A stretch of 64,000 nucleotides of DNA from DRWZ01 sp964601505. Lineage in GTDB: Bacteria > Calescibacteriota > Calescibacteriia > Calescibacteriales > Calescibacteriaceae. Positions 25,288 to 33,262 of this stretch are shown piece by piece (within the stretch, counting starts at the first letter, position 1; each line of letters starts with the position of its first letter). The stretch spans positions 1 through 64,000 of the forward strand of contig CAZRNR010000006.1 in assembly GCA_964601505.1 (NCBI GenBank). The letters run 5' to 3'. Under the pieces are notes generated by a model, which was given only the letters and a program-made list of their open reading frames with translations, searched no databases and was not told where the DNA came from. A program made the position numbers and the translations under genes.

Positions 25288-27282
25288 TCAGTTTATGCAG
25301 GTAGGTTTTGAGGCTTTTTTCCCAAATACTTCCTTGAATCTTTCAAAATCTCTTTCCCATAGGCACAGTGTATGGGCTTGCTTCAGATATCCGAACTTAT
25401 ATATCGTCGGATTATCAAAATTCTCCACAAGTATATTGGGACTCGGATAGAAAAATTCTACATATCTTCTTTCCGCTACCTTCCTTGCTTCATCCAATAT
25501 CTTTTGCATCTGCTCAAGGTGATTATTATATTCGCTATTTAAAATGCCCTCATAAAGAGTTCTTATAAAATTCGCACGAAGGTATGTTATCAAAACACCA
25601 TCTTTTATCTCGTCAATGATTCTCTTCCATGGTCCTTTATCATCAACTGATGATAACGAGTGGTATATGCCTTTCATTTGCTCCTCAAATATTCCAAGTT
25701 TGTTAAGGATCTTTTCAACATCTGTTCTGGATTTTTTAGCATCCTCAAACGATATTCTACATGGTTGAGAAATAATAACCTTAGTCTGACATGCTAAATC
25801 AACATAAAAATCTTCTCCAGAGAGATAAGCAGCGAGTTCCTCTCTTATAAGATAATGATATTGCACTTCTGCAAGTTTGCTAACAAGTTCAGCAACATCC
25901 TTTTGTATGAAAAACTCATTAAGAAGATCCGAAAATGTTTCTGGAGCAGGATAATAAGACACCCTTAAAGAAACATAATCATTTAGCCAGTATCCCCACT
26001 CCCAGCCAGATGAAAATATAATGTGTGCGTAAAAGTTTTTAATAGAAGATCTATCAGATCGCCTGAAGATCTCAAAAATATCGAACCACCTTGATATAAC
26101 ATATATAGGCAAATACAGAGGCACTGAGTTATCAAATGCAACCCAATAAGATGTTTCCGGCTTATAACCAGTCTTTCTACCTTCCTTCATCATCTGAAAA
26201 AGAAAATCTCTGTGCTCACTAAAATCTTTGTGATTGTATGCGCCTCCGGCGGAATCAAAAAGATTGTAATACATAACAGTATGCACAAGATTTACAATCT
26301 GCGGATTAGCAAACTTTACAAGGAAGTAATACAAAAGCTTCTCCCCATTATACTCAACACGAAGATTTTCAAAATTCCCAACATGAACTGTAGTATGAAC
26401 TTCAATAGAACTGTTGATAGACTTTATCTTTTCATAAGTTTCATTCAAAACACGAACAAATGTATTTGGTTCTTCTCCAATGAATTCTCCAAAAGATAAA
26501 TTCACCACATCAAAAGGGAGAGAAAAAATTTTGAGGAAGTTCTCATCTGTTCTGAGAAGATAAGCATTCTGCAAACTTGATTGAGAGAATATCTGCACAT
26601 TCACACCAACTTTTACACCTATGCTGTGGGCATAATCAATTATCCTTGATGAAAGATCTTTCCATTCCTTATATCTTGATTCGTTGTTTATATCTCCCAG
26701 TGGGACCCATTGAACAAAATTTCCCCTGTTCAGAACAATCCAGCGTATGATTTTTTTAGCTTCCTCAAAGTTTCCCGGAAAGTGAAAAGAAACAAAAGCT
26801 TCGGTTGGATGAAGGGTATGAAGATGCAACCCCCTTATAGCAACAGACGGCTCAAAAATCTTTTTTGATATCCTCGCAATTGCACTCCTGACAGATTCCT
26901 CATCTATATACTGAGGCTCTATGAAAAAAAACGGATGAGGAAATCTAAAACCTGATATCTCAAAAACTGCAGCCACTCCATAAATCATCCCAAGTATTTC
27001 CCCTCCCTTTACGAGAAAAAATAAATCTTTATCCTCGAGCACATAGCATTCCACACATTCCGAACCCTGAACAAATACATTTATCCCCTTCTTTTCAATA
27101 CACTGCAAAGGATCCTGACACATTGAAACTTTGATCTTATCAAGTTTTAGTTCCTTCAGGAAATTGATAAGTTTTTGCTCTGGCGTCATTATATTAATAA
27201 ACGTTTTTCTTCTACCATTACCATCAGCACAGGAAATAATGGCCAAAGAAGAAAGAAAAGCCGTTATAAATAGCTTCACCAT
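25288..27282 (-). CDS. Large lipoprotein with glycosidase-like TIM-barrel
   Basis: 664 residues. The N-terminus MVKLFITAFLSSLAIISC fits a lipoprotein signal with Cys at 18. Around 90-115 the sequence LGMIYGVAAVFEISGFRF followed by HP resembles the N-terminal domain preceding GH20/GH67-type catalytic barrels ('YGVYELLE..G.RF..P'). The region that follows (AIRGLHLHTLHPTEAF, IRWIVLNRGNFVQWVP, SSRIIDYAHSIGVKVGVNVQ) looks like the first strands of a TIM barrel, and a helical C-terminal half follows. Probably a cell-surface or periplasmic carbohydrate-active protein, but the catalytic residues and substrate are not identifiable. The gene stands alone. Confidence 0.65.
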   Translation of the reverse strand: MVKLFITAFLSSLAIISCADGNGRRKTFINIMTPEQKLINFLKELKLDKIKVSMCQDPLQCIEKKGINVFVQGSECVECYVLEDKDLFFLVKGGEILGMIYGVAAVFEISGFRFPHPFFFIEPQYIDEESVRSAIARISKKIFEPSVAIRGLHLHTLHPTEAFVSFHFPGNFEEAKKIIRWIVLNRGNFVQWVPLGDINNESRYKEWKDLSSRIIDYAHSIGVKVGVNVQIFSQSSLQNAYLLRTDENFLKIFSLPFDVVNLSFGEFIGEEPNTFVRVLNETYEKIKSINSSIEVHTTVHVGNFENLRVEYNGEKLLYYFLVKFANPQIVNLVHTVMYYNLFDSAGGAYNHKDFSEHRDFLFQMMKEGRKTGYKPETSYWVAFDNSVPLYLPIYVISRWFDIFEIFRRSDRSSIKNFYAHIIFSSGWEWGYWLNDYVSLRVSYYPAPETFSDLLNEFFIQKDVAELVSKLAEVQYHYLIREELAAYLSGEDFYVDLACQTKVIISQPCRISFEDAKKSRTDVEKILNKLGIFEEQMKGIYHSLSSVDDKGPWKRIIDEIKDGVLITYLRANFIRTLYEGILNSEYNNHLEQMQKILDEARKVAERRYVEFFYPSPNILVENFDNPTIYKFGYLKQAHTLCLWERDFERFKEVFGKKASKPTCIN

Positions 27283-27503
27283 AAACTATACTCTATATAG
27301 TTATTCAAGTTATTCAGAAGGAATGAGACAAGATTTTTAGTAATACAAATACACAAAAATTTACGGAATTATCCAGAAGAAATCACATACAAGATGAACA
27401 AAATCAAAAACTTAAATCTTGATTAGAGTCAAGAAGGGTCAAAAAGGAAAAAATTATAAAAATTGGTATAAGGGTCGAATTTGATGCTTCTTATACTTTT
27501 GAG

Positions 27504-28628
27504 TTAATTCCAATTTCTGAGGAGATATGATGTTATTGGAGGGGGACCGAGAGTGATATCGGCTATAACATCTGGAGACGCTATTTTTATATCATCTGGG
27601 ACTGATTGCCCAGTTGTGATAAATGCTACAGGAGTTTCAGTCGCACATCCCACATTCAAAATCGTTCCAGGATAAGAAGTTTCATCAACCTTTGTAAATA
27701 TAAAATAATCAATACCTATTTCTGAAAATCCTCTTATAACCAAGATTATTTCCTCATCTTTCTGCGAAGTAGATATAAGTAAAGCAACTTCAACTTTACT
27801 GTGATTATTTATTTGGGATATTATAGAGGAAATCCTTTTGATGTTTTTTACATCGTACTGACTCTTTCCCATTGTATCAATAACTACAAGGTCGAAATTA
27901 GAAAGCTTTGGTAGAACTTTTTGAATCTCCTCTGGAGTTGTAGCGACAAAGAGAGGAACTCCCATAATTTCGGCATACTTTTTCATTTGGTCCACAGAAG
28001 CTATTCTATATCTATCTGTTTCAAGGAGAGCTATGTTTTTTGATCTTGTGATAGCATACGTAGCAGATATTTTGGCAGCAGTTGTGGTCTTACCGACACC
28101 AGTCGGACCAACGAGAGCTATAAATTTTTTCCTAACATCTTGAAGGGGATTCCTAAAAGTCATATATCTTGATATAACAGATGATAAACCACTCAGGTCA
28201 AATTTCATTTTTGAAGTCATGATATCCTCAGTTATTGAAAGGGCGATACTTCTTTCTACTCCACGAGCAATGAGTTTTTTGAAGAATAAGAGGGCTTCTT
28301 TTGGTAATTTCAATTCCGCAGGGTTCATCGCTTTTTTCGAGATGAACTCAATGTTCTCTTTTACATAAACAAACTCTCTTTTGAGCTCATCTATTTTCTG
28401 AATCACTTGCTGAAGTTCTGTCATCTTATTAATAGTCTCGGCGATGCCCTCATTATCCTTGTTCTTTATCTCCGGAACACCAACTATAACCTCATAAAAT
28501 CTTTCTCCACCAATCATTTTTTCCTCATATCCAAGCAAAACAGCATTTCCATTTGTATCTTCTTTTATTTTCTCAAAGATCTTCAAGAGATTCTTGCCGG
28601 AAAATTTCTTTATGACAGAGTATTTCAC
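27504..28628 (-). CDS. flhF: Flagellar SRP-family GTPase FlhF
   Basis: 374 residues. The N-terminal basic domain (MKYSVIKKFSGKNLLKIF) and a variable linker are followed by the NG GTPase domain: IALVGPTGVGKTTTAAK at about 172-188, LLETDRYRIASVDQMKKYA, LVVIDTMGKSQYD (G3, with DTMG in place of DTAG) and FTKVDETSYPG (G4). FlhF places and numbers polar flagella. The GTG start at 28628 has TATAAT 7 bases upstream. flhA and fleN do not adjoin it; flhB is 20 kb away, so flagellar genes are dispersed. Divergent from the lipoate-ligase-like gene across only 23 bp. Confidence 0.9.
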   Translation of the reverse strand: MKYSVIKKFSGKNLLKIFEKIKEDTNGNAVLLGYEEKMIGGERFYEVIVGVPEIKNKDNEGIAETINKMTELQQVIQKIDELKREFVYVKENIEFISKKAMNPAELKLPKEALLFFKKLIARGVERSIALSITEDIMTSKMKFDLSGLSSVISRYMTFRNPLQDVRKKFIALVGPTGVGKTTTAAKISATYAITRSKNIALLETDRYRIASVDQMKKYAEIMGVPLFVATTPEEIQKVLPKLSNFDLVVIDTMGKSQYDVKNIKRISSIISQINNHSKVEVALLISTSQKDEEIILVIRGFSEIGIDYFIFTKVDETSYPGTILNVGCATETPVAFITTGQSVPDDIKIASPDVIADITLGPPPITSYLLRNWN

Positions 28629-28651
28629 AAATATAATTATACTTTTTTGAT
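28629..28651. promoter_or_regulatory. 23-bp divergent leaderless promoter
   Basis: The whole space between the flhF GTG and the ATG at 28652 is 23 bp. TATACT (28638-28643) reads toward the plus gene with 8 bases to its ATG. TATAAT (complement of 28636-28641) reads toward flhF with 7 bases to its GTG. The two -10 elements overlap by four bases, so the promoters should exclude one another. Confidence 0.6.
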
Positions 28652-29215
28652 ATGCTTGTCATTTTGAACCTTGATTCTCCATCTTTTCACCCGTTTGAAA
28701 TAAACAAGGAACTTTTTGAAGATTGCAAGAAATTCTTTCATGTTTTTTCATTTGATTTTGAATGTGTGAGTATTGGTAAGTTCTCAGAAGTCATCAACTT
28801 TGGTTATCCTTATTTCAGGCGAATATCTGGCGGAGGACTAGTTTTCCATGGTCCTCATAGAGATATATCAATGGCATTCTCCTTTTTTTCTCGTTCTATA
28901 AATATAAGGGAGATCTTCAGTCAAATTTATTTAAAATTATTAAATTTTATAAGATTAAATTTAGGTTTTAAATGTTCTATCAGAGATGATGGGATATATT
29001 CTAATGGCGATAAAATATTTGGAATGGCTGCTGCAAGGAAGAAGAATTTTTTTCTCATAGAGGGATGCATACTGGCTGGATCTAACGACGTTAAAAGAAA
29101 TATTATAAAAAAAGAATTTATGTGCTTTCAAAATTTTGGTGTAGAAATTAAAAATTTCTACGATATCTCCTACAACTTACTCAAATTTTTGAAGGAAAAT
29201 TTCGTAGAAATATGA
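28652..29215 (+). CDS. Lipoate-protein ligase A-like protein, short form
   Basis: 187 residues with the LplA catalytic-domain signature RRISGGGLVFHGPHRDISMAF at about 53-74 (in parts RRISGGGLVFHG and PHRDISMAFSFF) and DKIFGMAAARKKN holding the expected substrate-binding Lys. It attaches lipoate or octanoate to carrier domains in the family. It lacks the C-terminal accessory domain of the full-length enzyme, like some split or minimal ligases; a partner LplB-type protein would then be needed. No lipoylated complex genes are in the window. Codons are even more A+T-rich than in the neighbours. Confidence 0.8.
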   Translation: MLVILNLDSPSFHPFEINKELFEDCKKFFHVFSFDFECVSIGKFSEVINFGYPYFRRISGGGLVFHGPHRDISMAFSFFSRSINIREIFSQIYLKLLNFIRLNLGFKCSIRDDGIYSNGDKIFGMAAARKKNFFLIEGCILAGSNDVKRNIIKKEFMCFQNFGVEIKNFYDISYNLLKFLKENFVEI

Positions 29216-29255
29216 TCAAAAATGATCTTATTATTTAGCTTGTCGGATTTTTCTC

Positions 29256-29379
29256 AAAAATTTTTCATTTTTTATCACTTTGGAAAGAAAAATTTTTAAA
29301 ATAATTTTCGTAAAGAAATAAAAATTTTTGTTTTTGTTCATTGTTATGAAAAAAGATATAAATTTTTACAAAAAATTTT
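29256..29379. promoter_or_regulatory. Phased A/T-tract region upstream of the nicotinamidase gene
   Basis: AnTn tracts at 29256-29265, 29288-29297, 29321-29329, 29360-29367 and 29370-29379. The first three are spaced about 32 bp, roughly three helical turns, so the DNA should be intrinsically curved. Such DNA often acts as an upstream activating element for strong promoters. No gene is seen in 29216-29474. Confidence 0.4.
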
Positions 29380-29474
29380 CTTACAAAGGATTTTTATATT
29401 ATATTTTTATTTTTATTAAAAAAATATGATAAAGGATAAAAGGGGGAAAATTAATAAATAGAGGTAAATAAAGG

Positions 29475-30440
29475 ATGGTAAGATTAGAAAAGGGTTCAGC
29501 ACTAATAATTGTAGATGTTCAGAATGATTTTATGCCTGGAGGAGCTCTAGCGGTACCTGATGGAGATAAAATAATCAGCCAGATAAACAGATATATAGAG
29601 AGGTTCAAGGGACACAACATCTTTGCCACATGCGATTGGCATCCGGAAAATCACATATCCTTTCAACAAAGGGGTGGGCCTTGGCCACCGCATTGTATCC
29701 AGAACACCGAAGGAGCTAAGTTCCACAAAGACCTAAAGCTCCCAGAGAATACAAACATAATAAAGAAGGCTTCTGACCCAGATAAGGATGCGTATTCAGG
29801 CTTTGAAGGAACAGAATTAGCAAGCAAATTGAAGGATCTTGGAGTTAATACTCTCTTTATTTGTGGGGTAGCTACAGAATACTGCGTAAAAAACACTGTC
29901 CTTGATGCCCTGAAAAATGGATTTAAAACCTACTTACTTACTGACGCTATAAGAGGGATAAATGAAGCTGACTCTCAAAAAGCTATAGAAGAGATGAAAC
30001 AAGCTGGAGCTGAAACCTTGGAGATAAAAGACATTGAGCCTACCGAAAAAGCCGATAAGGTTATGGAGAAAGCGAAGGAGATAATAAAAGAAGTAACCGA
30101 ACAAGTTATGAAGGATGTCTCAAGGGAAATTAGAAAAAAATCCATAAAAATTTCAAAAGATATTAAAAAAATTGTAAAAAAATCTAAAAAAGATATAAAG
30201 AAATTTTTAAGCAAGAAAAAAGGAGTAAAAGAAGCAGATTTTGTAGCTGAAACTATAAGGAAGGTAGTAGATTCCCTCAAAGGTAAGAAGGTTAGTAAAG
30301 AAAGGGGGAAGATTTCGCCCCGAGGTCTGACCCGGGGCAAAACAAAGAATAAAAAAGGAGGTGGGAAAACTATGGCTACTACTAAAAAAGGTAGTGCAAA
30401 AGCAAAACAAAAAGCAAAAAGCAAAAAAGCGAAAAAATAA
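29475..30440 (+). CDS. pncA: Nicotinamidase with long lysine-rich C-terminal extension
   Basis: Hydrolyses nicotinamide to nicotinate in NAD salvage. Residues 1-190 form the isochorismatase-like domain: D14 (IVDVQNDF), metal-site D54-x-H56 and H60 (CDWHPENH), Lys97/98 and nucleophile C137 in GVATEYCVKN. The family ends near 190-210 residues, but this protein continues for about 130 more, first a charged helix (KEIIKEVTEQVMKDVS), then Lys-rich repeats (KKSIKISKDIKKIVKKSKKD) and an Ala/Lys/Ser tail like a histone H1 tail. An internal in-frame ATG at 30372 has its own strong ribosome-binding site. A GAGGT 10 bases before the start gives moderate SD. Confidence 0.9.
   Translation: MVRLEKGSALIIVDVQNDFMPGGALAVPDGDKIISQINRYIERFKGHNIFATCDWHPENHISFQQRGGPWPPHCIQNTEGAKFHKDLKLPENTNIIKKASDPDKDAYSGFEGTELASKLKDLGVNTLFICGVATEYCVKNTVLDALKNGFKTYLLTDAIRGINEADSQKAIEEMKQAGAETLEIKDIEPTEKADKVMEKAKEIIKEVTEQVMKDVSREIRKKSIKISKDIKKIVKKSKKDIKKFLSKKKGVKEADFVAETIRKVVDSLKGKKVSKERGKISPRGLTRGKTKNKKGGGKTMATTKKGSAKAKQKAKSKKAKK
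30317..30338 (+). other. GC-rich hairpin inside the nicotinamidase tail
   Basis: GCCCCG, a bulged A, GGT, loop CTG, then ACC and CGGGGC make a 9-bp stem within a very A+T-rich coding stretch, 17 bases upstream of the internal Shine-Dalgarno. It could pause ribosomes, protect a processed mRNA end or attenuate transcription. It is not followed by a U-run. Confidence 0.5.
30372..30440 (+). CDS. Candidate internally initiated 22-residue Lys/Ala-rich peptide
   Basis: The last 22 codons of the nicotinamidase frame start at an ATG (MATTKKGSAKAKQ...) preceded by AAGGAGGTG at 30355-30363 with 8 bases of spacing. This is the same signal that marks groEL and the 19-codon radical SAM-linked ORF in a genome where most genes lack any SD. 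The product would be highly basic (about half Lys), resembling nucleic-acid-binding tails. It may be made in excess over the full-length enzyme, or the SD may be fortuitous from a KKGGGK-coding stretch. Confidence 0.4.
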   Translation: MATTKKGSAKAKQKAKSKKAKK

Positions 30441-30443
30441 TAA

Positions 30444-30469
30444 AAAAGGGGGTATCTAAGCCCCCTTTT
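30444..30469 (+). terminator. Rho-independent terminator after nicotinamidase
   Basis: AAAAGGGGG, loop TATCTAAG, CCCCCTTTT: a 9-bp stem starting 4 bases after the stop codon, with its T-run in the stem end followed by A+T-rich sequence. One of the clearest terminators in the window; it is 20 bp upstream of murG. Confidence 0.85.
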
Positions 30470-30489
30470 ACCTAATTTTAAAAAACTGA

Positions 30490-31563
30490 ATGAAGATCTG
30501 CATAGTTGCCGGTGGAACAGGTGGGCATATAGCTCCCGCACTTGCTGTCGCTGAAAAGATAGAACGAGAAGAAAAATTTTTCATAACCGGCAAATCTCGT
30601 GCAAGTGAAAAAAGATTCATCAAAAATATAGATGCCAAAGAAATACAATATATAGATGTAAAACCGATTGTCGGAAAAGGTCTGAAATCTGCTCTCGGAT
30701 TTTTCTCCTCATTCTTATCATTAAAAGAGTCCTATGAAATTCTCAAAAAAATAAATCCAGATGTCGTTATCGGCTTTGGTGGATATGTATCTGGCCCGGT
30801 ATGCCTTGCCGGGAAAATCTTGAAAAAGAAAGTCTTTATACACGAGCAAAACTCAGTTATGGGATTTACGAACAAAGTTGCATCTTTATTTTCAGATAAA
30901 GTATTCACTTCTTTCAAAGAAACGGAAGCTCCTATGTTATTAAAGAAAAAATTCGTGTATTCCTCTTTCCCGCTGCGCAATAAGTTCAAAGAAGATCTCC
31001 AACGCGGACTTGAGAAAAAAAATGATTCAGATAAACTAACCATATTTGTCTCTGGAGGAAGTCAAGGAGCTGTTGGACTCAATAAACTTTTTGTGGAAAC
31101 TATTGAAAAAATAGCCAAAGTTTTCCCGAATATAAGAAACCACCTAAAGATTTTTCATCAAACAGGAGATCTTTCATTTGATTTTGTTCATAATTCTCTT
31201 TCTTCTTGGAACGCAGAAGTTTTTCCTTTCACTGATGATTTTGGATTTTTCCTTGGTATGTGTGATATTGCTATATCAAGAGGAGGTGCAGGAACCGTAT
31301 TCGAAATCGCATTTTCAAAAAAAGTAGCTATTTTTGTTCCACTGCCAAAATCTGCTGGAGGACACCAGGAGAAAAATCCCAGATATCTCCTTAGTGATTC
31401 GTGTTTTATTGTAAGGCAGTATGAAAAACACAAATTTGAGATAAATCTATCTGACCTCATAATGAATGAAGGTTTGAGGAGAGACTTTGCAGAAAAACTC
31501 AAAGATATTCATGTAGAAGATGGTTCATTCCGTATTTTGAATTTTGTGCGGGAAAGAGGATGA
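30490..31563 (+). CDS. murG: UDP-GlcNAc : lipid I GlcNAc transferase
   Basis: Converts lipid I to lipid II at the inner face of the cytoplasmic membrane. 357 residues, GT28 family. Visible motifs are CIVAGGTGGHIAPALAVAE (first G-loop), VIGFGGYVSGPVCLAGKIL (second G-loop), IHEQNSVMGFTNK and FVSGGSQGAVGLN, then AISRGGAGTVFEIAFSKK and VPLPKSAGGHQEKN in the donor-binding domain. No mur/fts cluster surrounds it, so the division/cell-wall cluster is broken up here. Its 3' end overlaps the convergent xer gene by 55 bp. Confidence 0.96.
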   Translation: MKICIVAGGTGGHIAPALAVAEKIEREEKFFITGKSRASEKRFIKNIDAKEIQYIDVKPIVGKGLKSALGFFSSFLSLKESYEILKKINPDVVIGFGGYVSGPVCLAGKILKKKVFIHEQNSVMGFTNKVASLFSDKVFTSFKETEAPMLLKKKFVYSSFPLRNKFKEDLQRGLEKKNDSDKLTIFVSGGSQGAVGLNKLFVETIEKIAKVFPNIRNHLKIFHQTGDLSFDFVHNSLSSWNAEVFPFTDDFGFFLGMCDIAISRGGAGTVFEIAFSKKVAIFVPLPKSAGGHQEKNPRYLLSDSCFIVRQYEKHKFEINLSDLIMNEGLRRDFAEKLKDIHVEDGSFRILNFVRERG

Positions 31564-32390
31564 GATCTCACTATAGTTTCTTTTAGAATATTGGGTGCTA
31601 TCTTCGTATAAATTTCGGTTGTGGAAAGATTTGAATGTCCAAGCATTACCTGAACATTCCTTATATTCATCCCTCTTTGAACAAGATGTGTAGCAAAACT
31701 ATGACGCAAAAGATGAGGATACAATCCATATCTTTTCAGAATTAACCATACTCCTTGCCTTGTTATTTTCTTTCCTTTAGCGTTTGTTATCAGATAGTCA
31801 GTTTTTGGATTGATTTTTCTCCTTTCATCTAAATAAATTGGAACTATCTTTTTAGCTTCAGTGCTTATTGGGATAAATCTCTGCTTTCTACCCTTCCCCT
31901 CTACCTTTATTATATCTTTTTCCGTAATATCATTTACCTTGAGATTTACAAGTTCAGACACTCTGAGACCAGAACCATATAAGAGTTCAAGTATAAGTCT
32001 ATCTCTTACGCTTTCAAATCCAGAAATTGGTATTCCTTCTATTTTTGATGTGATCTCCGACTCATCTGGAACCTTCGGTATTTCTCTTGAATCCTTGAGA
32101 TTTTTTATTTTTTTGATTTTCTTCAGTAGTTCTGTTTCATTTTTCTGTCTCGCAATAAATTTGAGATAGCATCGCAAAGCTGATAATTTCCTGTTTATAC
32201 TCGTTGTATCATAAAACTCTTTCATTCTGTTGATCAGTGTTTCAACATCTCTTTCATCTATTTCCCTAAAGCTTTTTTCATTGAGCATTTCCTTTATGTC
32301 CTTCAGGTCTTTTATATATGATTGAGTCGTGTTTTCACTTCTTCCCAGAACAAAATAAAGATAACTCTCAAACTCTTCAAATTCATCCAT
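31509..32390 (-). CDS. Tyrosine recombinase, XerC/XerD type
   Basis: 293 residues. The N-terminal SAM-like domain (FEEFESYLYFVLGRSENTTQ) is followed by a catalytic domain with the first Arg in LLYGSGLRVSELVNLKVND, then HLLRHSFATHLVQRG (HxxR), VMLGHSN (His) and the nucleophile Tyr in TTEIYTKI. Length and layout fit housekeeping Xer, which resolves chromosome dimers at dif; no dif-like site was identified here. An integrase of a mobile element is less likely because no other such genes are near. TAAAAT stands 8 bases before the ATG. It overlaps murG tail to tail by 55 bp. Confidence 0.88.
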   Translation of the reverse strand: MDEFEEFESYLYFVLGRSENTTQSYIKDLKDIKEMLNEKSFREIDERDVETLINRMKEFYDTTSINRKLSALRCYLKFIARQKNETELLKKIKKIKNLKDSREIPKVPDESEITSKIEGIPISGFESVRDRLILELLYGSGLRVSELVNLKVNDITEKDIIKVEGKGRKQRFIPISTEAKKIVPIYLDERRKINPKTDYLITNAKGKKITRQGVWLILKRYGLYPHLLRHSFATHLVQRGMNIRNVQVMLGHSNLSTTEIYTKIAPNILKETIVRSHPLSRTKFKIRNEPSST

Positions 32391-32451
32391 TTTCTAAAAT
32401 TTTAAAAATGTGTATTTGATCTCCGCTATCATATCTCACTAAACTTAATGT

Positions 32452-33207
32452 ATGAGCATTCTACAGGTGAAGAACATAGAAACTGTTTATTACGATAGGC
32501 TTTATATCTTAAAAGGGATTTCTCTTGACGTGAATGAAGGCGAGATAAGAGTCGTGCTTGGTCCAAACGGAGCAGGGAAAACAACGCTTGCCAAAACTAT
32601 AGCAGGGCTAATAAAAGATCAGCCACGCAAGGGCGAAATCATATTTGAAGGAAAGAACATAGAAAGGAAAGAAGCAGACAAGATAGCTCGTATGGGAATC
32701 ATACTTGTTCCAGAAGATAGAGGAGTTTTTCCTGAATTGACAGTTGAAGAGAACCTGAAGATTTCCGGATGGAGTAAAGGGAAAGACGAATGGATATTTG
32801 ATATATTTCCGAATCTCAAGGCTAAGATGAATGAGATAGCGAACAATCTATCTGGTGGCGAGCAACAAATGGCTGCTATTGCCAGAGCTATAATGAAAAA
32901 GCCAAAACTTTTAATTTTAGATGAACCTTCTCTTGGCCTTTCTCCAAAACTTGCTTATGAGCTTTTCCTGACTCTCCGCAAACTCAATGAAGACCTAAAA
33001 ATAACCATGCTTATCGTTGAACAGAATGCTAGAATGTCCATTGAAATATGTCATTATGGGTATATTATGGAAAACGGAAAATTCGTTTTTGAGGGAAAAT
33101 CAGAAGATCTAAAAGACAATGAACTTGTAAAAGAGCTTTATCTTGGTGGTAGCATAAAAAAACCAGAAAAAGGATGGAAACTCTACAAAACCAAAAGAAG
33201 ATGGTAA
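32452..33207 (+). CDS. livF: ABC transporter ATPase, LivF-like
   Basis: 251 residues. Walker A LGPNGAGKTT at about 36-45, signature LSGGEQQMAAIARA, Walker B LLILDEPSLGLSP, and the LivF-type VPEDRGVFPELTVEENL. The family energises branched-chain amino-acid uptake together with LivG, LivH, LivM and a binding protein, none of which is in the window. The gene stands alone with TAAACT 6 bases before the ATG, so it may serve another transporter. The C-terminus after residue 230 is lysine-rich (GSIKKPEKGWKLYKTKRRW). Confidence 0.88.
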   Translation: MSILQVKNIETVYYDRLYILKGISLDVNEGEIRVVLGPNGAGKTTLAKTIAGLIKDQPRKGEIIFEGKNIERKEADKIARMGIILVPEDRGVFPELTVEENLKISGWSKGKDEWIFDIFPNLKAKMNEIANNLSGGEQQMAAIARAIMKKPKLLILDEPSLGLSPKLAYELFLTLRKLNEDLKITMLIVEQNARMSIEICHYGYIMENGKFVFEGKSEDLKDNELVKELYLGGSIKKPEKGWKLYKTKRRW

Positions 33208-33262
33208 TGAGATTTTGCGAAAGTTGTGATTTTTCTTCTTTATAAACTATAAAACCTATCAT

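Noticed and set aside
29426..29461. 11-codon ORF just upstream of the nicotinamidase start as a leader peptide
   Set aside because: No start signal and no codon bias suggesting attenuation.
29975..30541. 188-codon antisense frame over the nicotinamidase tail
   Set aside because: It is the Phe/Ser-rich reverse complement of a Lys-rich coding region and has no start signal.
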